Of a DNA stretch of 64,000 nucleotides, positions 54,567 to 62,788 are shown in pieces. The notes under the pieces were generated by a model that made no database searches, was not told the origin of the DNA, and saw only the letters and a program-made list of their open reading frames with translations. How positions within the stretch are numbered: the stretch's first letter is position 1; the number at the start of each line of letters is the position of its first letter. The DNA comes from Coenobita brevimanus (taxonomy: Eukaryota; Arthropoda; Malacostraca; Decapoda; Coenobitidae), in the NCBI GenBank assembly GCA_032717465.1, contig CM064657.1, forward strand, positions 25,547,319-25,611,318, given 5' to 3'. The position numbers were made by a program, and so were the translations under genes.

Positions 54567-56580
54567 GGAGGGGGGCGCAAGGAACAGCGTGGTGGACTGA
54601 AGAGGTGAAACAGGCTGTGGCACAAAAGAAGAAAGCATACAATGAATGAATGAGAAATAGGGGCGTGGAAGAAGTTGAGAGGCAGAAGAGAGAGTTATAT
54701 GTAGAAAGAAAGAGAGAGGTGAAAAGATTAGTAAGAGAAAGTAAGAAGAGAGTGGATGAGGAATTTGGAAGGAATTTGAGTGTAAAGTGGAGGGACTGTA
54801 AGAAAATGTTCTGGAAAGAGGTGAAAAGAGTAAGACAGGGTGGAAGTGAAGTTAGCAGGGGAGTGAAAGATAAAAATGGTAGATTACTAGTGGAGAAGGG
54901 AGAAAAAGTGAGCAGATGGAGAGAACACTTTAAGGAATTGTTGAATGTAGAGGATGGAAGTAATGCGAGTATAAGTGGCTGGGGAATGGCTGGGAGGAGG
55001 AGGGAAGTGAGAAGACAGGAAGAAATCAGTAGGATAGAAGTTGTGGAAGCAATGAAGAAAGTTAAATCGGGGAAAGCCCCAGGAATTGATGGAGTGTGTG
55101 GTGAAATGCTGAAGCATGGGGGAGAGATAGTAGTAGAATGGATGTGGAAGATGTGCAGATTGGCCTGGGAGGAAGGTAGAGTCCCGGAGGATTGGAAGTC
55201 AGGTATAATTATTCCCTTGTACAAAGGAAAAGGGGAAAAAGAAGTGTGTGGTAATCATAGGGGCATTTGTCTTCTTAGTATAATAAGAAAAGTGTATGGT
55301 AGGATACTTATTGACAGAGTTAGAGAAAGAGCAGAGAAATTAGTTGAAGAAGAACAGGGAGGCTTTAGGAAGGGAAGAGGTTGTGTAGATCAGATATTCA
55401 TTCTTAGATCTTTAGTGGAAAAGTTTCTAGAGAAGGGAAAGAAGTTGTATGCAGCTTTCATGGATTTGGAGAAAGCATATGACAGGGTGGATAGACAAGG
55501 ATTGTGGAAAGTGTTAAGAATATATGGAGTAGATGGGAAGTTGTTGAATGCTGTGAAGAGTATGTTCGATGGTGCGAAGGCTGCAGTGCGTGTGGATGGT
55601 GAACTAAGTGAATTTTTCTCTGTGAAAGTTGGGTTGAAACAGGGATGTGTCATGTCTCCATAATTGTTCAATCTGTACATGGATGGGGTAATAACAGAGG
55701 TACAAGGTAGGGTTGTGGATGTTGGAGTGTCCCTGCTGAGAGAGGATAGTGTTTGGAAACTCCCTGTACTGTTGTTTGCAGATGATACTGTGTTGTTGAG
55801 TGAAGACGAAGGGGAGCTGCAAGGCTTGGTGGATGAGTTTGGGAGTGTGTGTAAGAAATGGAATCTAAAGGTGAATGTAGGGAAGAGTAAAGTGATGGTC
55901 TTTGAGAGAGGTGAAGTCAGTGAATGTACAGCGAGGTTGGATGGTGAGGAATTGGAAAATGTGAGTACGTTTAAGTACTTGGGTAGTGTGATGAGTAAGG
56001 ATGGAGGTTTGGAGGGTGAAGTGCTTGAAAGGGTACAGCAGGGAAGAAAGGTTGCTGGTTCTTTGAAAGCAGTGATAAGAAACAGGGAAGTGAGCATGGA
56101 AGTGAAAAAGTTACTACATGACAGTATTGTGATACCAACTCTAACGTAAGGAAGTGAAGCTTGGACGTTGTTGGAAGGACACAAGTCAAGAGTGAGAGCA
56201 GTGGAAATGAGTTATTTAAGAGGAGCCTGTGGAGTCACATGGAGAGACAGGCTGACGAATGAGAATATAAAGGAGCGTTGTGGTGTTGATGTGGATGTGA
56301 CAGGAAGCGTTATGAAGAACACACTGAGGTGGTTTGGCCATGTGGAGAGGATGGAGGGTGAAAGACTGACGAAGAGAATGTAGGTGAGTGAAGTGGAGGG
56401 GGGAAGAGGGAGGGGGAGGCCGAGGATGAGATGGAGGGATGGGGTGGAAAGGTATATGAGAGAGGGGGGTGTGAGTTGGGAGCAGGGCAGTGAAATGGCG
56501 GGGGACAGGGCGACTTGGAGGCGATTTGTTTGTGGCCACCCCAAACGGGATTGAGGCGTCTGGCAATAGATAGATAGATA
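54567..56580 (+). mobile_element. RTE-like LINE, subfamily C2, copy C2c (5' truncated)
   Basis: From linker sequence (GGCGCAAGGAACAGCGTGG) to the C2 tail GTCTGGCAATAGATAGATAG. Very similar to C2b. Confidence 0.9.
54590..56383 (+). pseudogene. RTE C2c ORF2: linker, reverse transcriptase, C-terminal domain (several stops)
   Basis: Frames 54650-55663, 55664-56149 and 56168-56383. Stops: TGA at 54647-54649 (YNE-stop-MRNRG, identical to C2b), TAA at about 55661 replacing the Trp of MSPW, TAA near 56148 in LTYG, TAG near 56381. Motifs are intact: GIIIPLYKGKGE, EQGGFRKGRGC, YAAFMDLEKAYDRV, GLKQGCVMSP, LLFADDTVLLSEDE. It shows the same domain order as C2b. Most defects here are single codon changes, suggesting moderate age. 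Confidence 0.85.
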
Positions 56581-56599
56581 GTTTCACTCACTAACTAAT

Positions 56600-56730
56600 C
56601 ACCATACCTGACCTTTTTTTGCCACGTTACCTGATCATTATTTCTGGCTGTTTCTTCTTCTAATGCTATGTAAACATTGTCCTCCACATTGTCATCGATT
56701 GGGGAATCACTCTGGCCCTAAATATCTTTA
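56600..56730 (-). pseudogene. piggyBac transposase leader fragment in pB2
   Basis: The minus strand reads GQSDSPIDDNVEDNVYIAL and EEETARNND, matching the acidic N-terminal region of pB1. It is cut by the tail of RTE C2c. It only identifies the remnant. Confidence 0.6.
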
Positions 56731-57137
56731 CTAGCCAGGTCACTGGTAACAGGTCCATTGCTGAGACAATGGCGTGAGGGGGGGAGGGGGGAGGTTATGC
56801 GATGTAAGGCATTGTCCCTGCTTGGCATCTTGTAGAGGAATAGAGGAAGGTGTCCCGTGTATACATGCGGAAAATCACGCGCAAAAATTGAAAATTGTGC
56901 AAATCTGGGACCTTGCAATTGCAGGACGTACTGGTACATCGCCGGGACTGGCAAATGCAAATCGTTGCAACGTACCCATATGTCGACGGGACGGGGCGGG
57001 TTAATGAAAGTAAACCCCTGTGTACATGTCAATAAACACTTTATTCATAATTAAAGTATGAAAAAAATAGTTTAATTACGTAGGTGGATGGCTGCTCACA
57101 CCGCTCGTCACAGCTACACTCTCACCCTCCACCACCG

Positions 57138-57260
57138 TTACCAGGATTTTCCCTCCCGTAACTTGTCCAGCAATTCTACCTTCTCCAGCAGGGTCATTAC
57201 CTTCTTCTGGTGCTTTGGGGTGCCTTCAGGAGATGTCTTGGCTGCTCTCTTAGGGCCCAT
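57138..57260 (-). pseudogene. Tigger/pogo transposase N-terminal fragment
   Basis: ATG at 57260: MGPKRAAKTSPEGTPKHQKK, then VMTLLEKVELLDKLREGKSW and a stop. This is the CENP-B-type N-terminal helix-turn-helix leader of Tigger proteins. It is truncated after 41 residues, and no DDE core is nearby. It may belong to the Tigger whose end is at 54113, split by pB2. Confidence 0.65.
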
Positions 57261-57330
57261 GGTAGATAAAATGATGATGTCACAGAGAGATCAGTGAGTA
57301 CAAGAACACACAAGCGTGGTCACAGTGAGA

Positions 57331-57440
57331 ATGGTTTCGGGATAATTCGCCGTCAAGTCAATTCACAGTCACAACAATAACAAGACAATTCGCCGTCAGG
57401 ACTTTTCGCCGTCAGGACGATTCCCCGTCATTTATTTACA
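57331..57440 (+). repeat. Short-motif repeat G (copy 2), at a proposed inversion edge
   Basis: GATAATTCGCCGTCAAGTCA, then CAATTCGCCGTCAGGACTTT and CGATTCCCCGTCA repeats. Matches 39911-40015 in the same orientation. Confidence 0.6.
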
Positions 57441-58695
57441 TACTATAATAGCCTTTTAAATATACGAGTTTTTAAAAGTGGTGGTGGTTTATTTTTTTTA
57501 TAATAAATGTAGTGACATCTGTTGAGGCTCAGCCATATCTTTCCCCACAGTTTGCGTCCACTATGGCCGATCCGAATAACATGTTGGATATTGTCATCTG
57601 AGATGAATATATACTTGTACCTCTTCAGAGTCGTTTTAAAATATACCCAGGATGTTGTAGTACCAATGAAAATTAATGAAGACAGCAACGGGTGACACTA
57701 GAATATACAGTATGTGATAGGAATTATATACAGTGGATGATGTTGTAATGTTAGTAGTAAGGTATTTTATAAGTTGATTACTTGTGTAAGATGAAACAAA
57801 TGATATCGCGATAACACTCCCTGTGTAAGTACGCGCAAATATGACGCTAAGTTCCATCGTACGTTCAGAAATGATGTAATATCAATTATATCAAGTGTTT
57901 ACATGTGCAATGTTAGTGTAGAATAATTATATAAGTAAAAAAATAGGTTGTAAGTTGAATTAGTTGTCATAGCGACTTCACCGTGTGTGTTACTATGCGC
58001 TATTATTACGCTATATATTTACGTAAGGCCTGAAATAATCTCAAAACAGTTCTATAAAGTTGAAAAGTGTATAATAATATTAGAAAGGTATTATGTTAGT
58101 AGAAAAAGCACAATACGAGTTGAAACATCAGTCACAGCGAGTTCACTCACTACGTAAATTAGCGCTAGCATTACGTTAAATGTTATCAAAAGGCCTGTGA
58201 ATACGTAAAAACAGTTCAATATAATGTAAAATGGTATAATGTTATTGTAGAAGTATTATGTAAGTAAAAAAAATTATATGTATCATGATTTTAGAATGTT
58301 AGCGATTCATGGGAACCAAGTTGGCCGATTTTGCTCGTTTCTCACGATGGTACAATGGTTATTTCTGCTCTATTTTTGTATAAAATCCAATATACTCTTT
58401 TATCACATGTTTTTATGTTTGTAATAAATTCATTTCTACTTACTTTCATTGGTTTCACAAACTTATAATACCATAGAAAACGTTTGATGCTCACACCGCA
58501 TACGGAGAACACGGGGCCAGGTGGGACCATCGCATACCTGGTTAAGCTAATTAGGGACCCCAGGGACCACTTTCTTTGCCACCGGCCATTGTTTCTGACC
58601 AAAAGCGAAAGTTTAAGCAAAAAAAAAAAAGGTTGAAAATTGCCCGGGATTGGGGGTACCAGTAGTCGAAAAGTTGCCGGGACGGGGCGGGTTAA
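57441..58695 (+). mobile_element. piggyBac 3' end region (pB3), proposed displaced end of pB1
   Basis: Contains imperfect tandem repeats (about 57700-58290; AATGTTAG, TATAAGT and GTTCAC-like blocks) related to the reverse complement of 40184-40430. It ends at a TTAA (58692-58695). The terminal 110 bp, reverse-complemented, start TTAACCCGCCCCGTCCCGG and include TTTCGCTTTTGGTCAGAAAC. The left end of pB2 has CTTCGCTTTTGGTGAGAAAC at the same distance from its TTAA, so this is a 3'-type end. Confidence 0.65.
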
Positions 58696-59478
58696 TGCAT
58701 CAAAGACTCAGTTTTTGCACCTATCAACCCGACAAAATCTTCAACAGGTATACCCACTAATGTTTAATAATATTCAGCTTAATCCTGCATCAGCCTTGAA
58801 CATGCTTGGGGATTCATTTACTCGGGACTTATCTTGGAAAGATCATATTACATCTCTTGTAAAATCTGCTTCCAAGAGATTGGGTGTGCTAAGCCGACTC
58901 TGTTCGTTCTTTACCCCTGCACAATTGTTGACTCTGTACAGGGGTTTTATCCGCCCCTGCGTGGAGTACAACTCTCATGTGTGGGGAGGCTCTTCACATA
59001 CAGCTCTTCTCAACAGGATGGAGTCAAAGGCTTTTTGCCTCATTAACGCTCCTCCTCTTACTGACTCCCTTCAATCTCTGTCTCTTCGCTTCACAGTTGC
59101 ATCTTTATTTCTTTTCTATCGCTACTTTAATGGTCACTGCTCCTCTGAACTGTCTGCTTGCATTCCTTCACCTCTACGACGTGTGTGTAACACCCGTTTA
59201 GCAGCAAACTCTCATCCCTTTTCTGTCCAACTCTCTAATGCAAGAGTTAACCGTTACTCCCAGTCCTTCATTTATGGAACAGGTCAACTCTGGAACTGTC
59301 TCCCTCTGTTTGTATTTCCTACTTCCTATGATCTCCAGTGTTTCAGTGTATCCATTCATCTCGAAATGATTGGATCTTGAATTGGCTCTCTCTTGTATTT
59401 TGTTTTTCTCTTGGAAGGAACAGTTTTGCGGGCTCGTTGCCTTTGGTTCTTTCTTCCTCACAAAAAAAAAAAAAAAAA
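58692..59478 (+). mobile_element. I/Jockey-like LINE family E, 3' half with poly(A)
   Basis: Begins at TTAATGCATCAAAGACTCAG, the continuation of the RT that stops at 43093. Ends CTTCCTCAC followed by 18 A (59462-59478). Confidence 0.8.
58696..59380 (+). CDS. Family E ORF2 C-terminal part
   Basis: Open frame with NASKTQFLHLSTRQNLQQ, then LNMLGDSFTRDLSWKDHITS, KSASKRLGVLSRL, FIRPCVEYNSHVWGG and the C-terminal FLFYRYFNGHCSSELSAC, ending LEMIGS-stop. This is the post-RT thumb and C-terminal region of I/Jockey-type LINEs. The open frame starts upstream inside the piggyBac end, which is coincidental. No stop interrupts it, while the 5' half at 43-45 kb is broken. Confidence 0.75.
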
Positions 59479-59506
59479 AGTATTTGATAGCCTTCAGATG
59501 ACCGGT

Positions 59507-59631
59507 CTTTTTTTTTTTTTTTTATGTGAGGAAGAAGGAACCAAAGGCCATGAGCCCGCAATAAGAGTTTCCTCCAAGAGAAAAACAAAATACAAGAGAG
59601 AGCCAAATTCAAGATCCATTCATTTCGAGAT
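59507..59631 (-). mobile_element. Second family E 3' end, inverted (tail to tail)
   Basis: The poly(T) run at 59507-59523 is followed by the reverse complement of the last ~110 bp of family E (CTTCCTTCTTCCTCACATA; CTTTGGTTCC; ATCTTGAATTTGGCTCTCTC on minus). It faces the element ending at 59478. Confidence 0.8.
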
Positions 59632-60238
59632 TAACCTCAGTAAATGTGACTTCCTAAGAAAGAAAATTAAATTCCGTGGCCATGTAGTTGATGCTGAGGG
59701 TATTCATACTACTGAAGGTAAGATTACAGCGGTCATCAACTTCTCAGAACCTACTAGTACAGATGATGTAAGGAGTTTCCTTGGATTAAATGGTTACAAT
59801 CGATGATTTCTTAAACCTTTAACTGCTCTATACAGCCTGGGCTGTTCTGAGTGCGACTGCTCAATGCAGCCCTGGCTGCGCAGGTGAATTTTGAATATAG
59901 TGCCATGGTGACCAAGGCCGTCCCATGCAAGCATGTTTGAGCCTTCAAAACCAAAACTGAAACCGAAAAGAAAACAAAAACCATACATTGCAATGGGGAA
60001 TCAGACACTTCAATGTTCATCCATGGCTTTACCAAGGTAAATATTGACCTAATATTTCGTTACTATATGCTTTGGCATGTGTTCTCTCAATTCCTAAGAA
60101 AAAATTTGATTGGGAAATTTCATTTTACTCCTATGTCTGCACACCATGGACACCTCCAAAAAATTGCCATGAGCAGGTAACGGGTTAAAGAGTATGCACA
60201 GATCGCTGTTCTTCTGACTCAGTTACCGAAGAAAAATG
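59632..60238 (+). pseudogene. Gypsy RT end and RNase H entry, second part (split by a MITE)
   Basis: 59632-59810 reads INLSKCDFLRKKIKFRGHVV, then TEGKITAVINF and SFLGLNGYNR-stop-F. These are the RT thumb blocks that follow YLDD in gypsy elements, and they continue the RT that stops at 45556 on the other strand. The TTAA MITE at 59811-60188 interrupts it. Removing it continues the frame with EYAQIAVLLTQLPKKNA at 60186-60238, the usual start of the RNase H tether. It then breaks at the 792 bp duplication. Confidence 0.75.
59811..60188. mobile_element. TTAA-flanked MITE (piggyBac type) in the gypsy RT
   Basis: TTAA at 59811 and 60185. The left end is TTAAACCTTTAACTGCTC. The right end reverse-complemented is TTAACCCGTTACCTGCTC, matching at 14-15 of 18 positions. 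It contains CATGCAAGCATGTTTGAGCC, shared with 49825. Excision in silico restores the gypsy frame across the site. Confidence 0.65.
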
Positions 60239-61030
60239 CACAAATTATCCTCCTACACAATGCACAATGCCGACTTGTAAGTTAAGCCATTCTCACAACA
60301 CGTCTCTGGTAATGCTAGTACATCCACTCCTTCTTTTGCACCTACAACACGAAGAGATTTCTGTAAACTCATGTGTCGACAAAATTGTGCACTGTTTTGT
60401 TACTGCTTGCCTCATCTTCACTCATTGTAGAATGTCATTCAAAATGTTTGAGGTAGTTAAATGAAACATGTCTGAGTCGGCTATTGTGTCACTGTTAGAG
60501 GGGTTCTCATTAGCCACTACTGAATGCTTGGAGGGGGTGTCATTATATGTTAGTGAATTTTCCTCGTTACTCTAAGGCAGTGGTGGAGTCACGTTAGACT
60601 GAATGACTGAGTTTATGTGGGAAAGGAGAGGACGTGGTTACTCCATGGTTACTACTACTGGGAAACAACTACCACAAGCAGGTATTAGGACAATGAATTG
60701 TTGAGCCATGGTGGGTAAACCAATAAGAGTATCTGAGGGTTACCTGAGATCATGGTTACATGAAACTCTGCTATGAAAGGTTTTAAGGCTTCATCAAGTT
60801 GTTTCTCTAAAGTGACCCTTCCTTTGACATTAATCTCTGAGCCATCCAAAGTGCACAGATGTATATCAGGTAGTTCAAGGATCCTGACCATTCTAATTGT
60901 TCTCCTAATGCTGTTTAGAGAGGTTTCCAAGATTAAATTTACCACTGATCCTGTGTCCATGAAAAATGATGTCTTGACCCCTTTGCTCCATCCCAGAATA
61001 ACTATGTCTAAAGAAGTTAGAGGCCCTACC
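60239..61030. repeat. 792 bp near-identical duplication, copy 2
   Basis: Copy of 46451-47242 in the same orientation. It carries the minus-strand gypsy protease fragment (60960-60685: MDTGSVVNLILETSLNSI, HLCTLDGSEINVKG). Its left edge joins plus-strand gypsy RNase H entry, and its right edge joins the LTR of another gypsy. Confidence 0.9.
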
Positions 61031-61105
61031 CTTGCCTGTACTTGTTAGAATAAATCTCATGCTGGCCTCACTGCTTACATCTCCCTCCTGGTTCTCACCC
61101 CAACA
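61031..61105 (+). mobile_element. LTR end of a second gypsy element and primer-binding site
   Basis: Contains AATAAA (about 61050) and ends CCCCAACA at 61105. TGGCGCAGTGAAG follows, like a tRNA primer-binding site that starts TGG directly after the LTR. The LTR's 5' part is lost at the duplication edge. Confidence 0.5.
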
Positions 61106-61149
61106 TGGCGCAGTGAAGTTTTACTGGTGATCCTGGGGCGGCACCGCCA

Positions 61150-62256
61150 GTGCTTGAGCGGGTGAACCCAGAGTCAAAAGACCGGTTCCGCAGCATGGCA
61201 CCAGGAGACCAAGTTGGTGGCAACATGTACAATGTGCCACCATTCCAGCTACAACCTCCAGGAATGGGAACACCCTGCCAGCGAGTACATTCAACCCTGC
61301 ACCCAGAGGCACAGGCCCAGTGGCAAGTGTCAGCACCACCTGCAGCTTCTGGTAAGGCTACTATGAGAATGTTGCCATCCCAGTTTGAGGCATTGGCATG
61401 AGACGTTGAGTGCTACAGCAGCAGTTGCAGGTGGGTCCCACCCTTGGCCGCAGGTTATGTAAGATTGCTGTGTGATCCTGAAGTGCAGCAGTGTGTGGAC
61501 GCACAAGTGGCCATGCATAGATTCGAGGCCATGTGCACAGAGGAGGCCATCGGCATGGTGAGAAGTGTGGTGGTTGGCCCAGGTGCACTGTGGGAGCATG
61601 GTCAAATTTCTTCACGTACACGCAGGAGCCCAATGATAGTGTGTGTTCATATATGGTAAAATGTAGAGCAAAGGTGGTAGAGTTTGATTTTTATTGCCTC
61701 CAGTGTTCCATAAATCTCGACGATTTCATGCTATTGAAAAAACTTGTGATGGGGCTGCGCAACCTCAGTATGAAAACAGAAATGCTGCAGTGACTTCCAA
61801 TGTTGCATTCTGTGGATGAAATCACTAATGTCTGTGAAGTGTTCAAACGGCAGAGAAAACAGCAGGATTCATGGCCATAGTGGTGTCGCAGGTGCTTCAA
61901 TGAGTGACGAGGAAGAAACAGAAGCAGCCGGTGCCACTCAGGCACAGCAGGCGGGTGCAGGGCCACCCCAGCCTCTTGCCCCTCCCCCACCAGCAAGGAG
62001 CTGCTGGAGGTGCAGTGGCAGCAGGTACTACAGGGAGCACCAGTGCCTTGCTGTCAAGGTGATCTGCCACAGATGTGGAAGGGTTGGCCACTTCCAGCGA
62101 GTGTGTAGGTTGGCGGAGCAGCCTGGCCCTGCCAAGACCACTGGCAGTGTCACAATAGCCAGCGCCGAGGCATCAGTGTGCCTCAGGGTGGAAGTGAAGT
62201 GTGACAACCCACCTGCAGCATGTGAGGTGTCAGTCAGCGGTAGCCAATATGGACAC
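61150..62256 (+). pseudogene. Gypsy gag with zinc knuckles
   Basis: Frames 61150-61401 (MLERVNPESKDRFRSMAPGD), 61444-61659 (DPEVQQCVDAQVAMHRFEAM) and 61816-62256. The last has an Ala/Gln/Pro-rich spacer, then CWRCSGSRYYREHQC and CHRCGRVGHFQRVC at about 62065-62106. The second is a perfect C-x2-C-x4-H-x4-C knuckle. TTGSVTIASAEASVCLRVEV follows, where the protease begins. Knuckles bind element RNA in gag nucleocapsids. Confidence 0.65.
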
Positions 62257-62487
62257 TATCTATCTATAGCCCGACGCCCTAATCCCGCAAAGGGTGGCCG
62301 CAGACAAAACGCCTCCAAGTCACTCTGTCACCCACCATTTGACTACCCTCCCCCCAACTCACCCCCCCCTCCCTCATATACCTCTCAACTCCCTCCCTCC
62401 ACCTCATCCTCGGTCTACCCCTCCCTCTCCCTCCCTCCACCTCACCTACATACACCCTCTTAGTCAGTCTTTCATTCATACACACAG
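62257..62487 (-). mobile_element. RTE-like LINE fragment C1e
   Basis: Last ~230 bp of C1 (minus: NERLTKRVYVGEVEGGRG to CGHPLRD-stop and the tail CTATCTATCTATAGCCCGACG on plus). The flanks ATGGACAC (left) and ATACACAC (right) could be a decayed 8 bp target duplication, 6 of 8 matching. Confidence 0.85.
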
Positions 62488-62788
62488 GTATGAATAGTGG
62501 GACGCCACCTCATGCAGGGCCTCGGGCTGACATCGCAAAATCTACAGAGACCTACCATATTAATCACCTCGCGGGTGGGAGCATACATGTTGTGGGATGC
62601 AAGGAATACCGCTTCAACATGGGCAGAATGTCTGGTATGGTGAACCTGTATTTCGCTGACGTGGTGCAGCAGCTGTATCTGTCGCTGCAGATGTGCAAAG
62701 CACGAGGCGTGGTGCCACATGACTTCCCCAGTGTGCTTGCGACTGTAGGAGCGGTAAAGTCATGTGTGCCACTACGCATCAGGCATCC
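62488..62788 (+). pseudogene. Gypsy protease-like fragment
   Basis: Reads HLAGGSIHVVGCKEYRFNMG, then MVNLYFADVVQQLYLSLQMC and a GVVPHDFPSVL segment. The A-D-V...L-S-L-x-x-C-K pattern resembles the second half of gypsy proteases. The D-T/S-G triad is not present; it should lie where the RTE is inserted. Confidence 0.5.

Larger units (their letters stand above)
54227..57004 (-). mobile_element. piggyBac derivative pB2 holding an RTE insertion
   Basis: TTAA at 54227 and 57001. The left end is TTAACCTGTCACGTCCCG. The right end reverse-complemented is TTAACCCGCCCCGTCCCG, matching at 15 of 18 positions. The right part is the 5' region of a pB1-like element (minus strand SDSPIDDNVEDNVYIALEEE near 56700-56640, matching the pB1 transposase leader; CAATTGCAAGGT is shared with 43010). 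An RTE C2 copy occupies 54567-56580. About 750 bp of piggyBac remain. Confidence 0.7.
61106..62788 (+). mobile_element. Second Ty3/gypsy element: leader, gag, protease remnant
   Basis: The primer-binding site, gag-like frames, CCHC knuckles and a protease-like stretch follow in order. RTE C1e is inserted at 62257-62487. At about 62789 the sequence passes into LINE D, so pol is missing. Confidence 0.6.

Noticed and set aside
57700..58290. CRISPR-like array
   Set aside because: Units are long, imperfect and without constant spacers; the repeats match the piggyBac 3' region. The sequence is eukaryotic.
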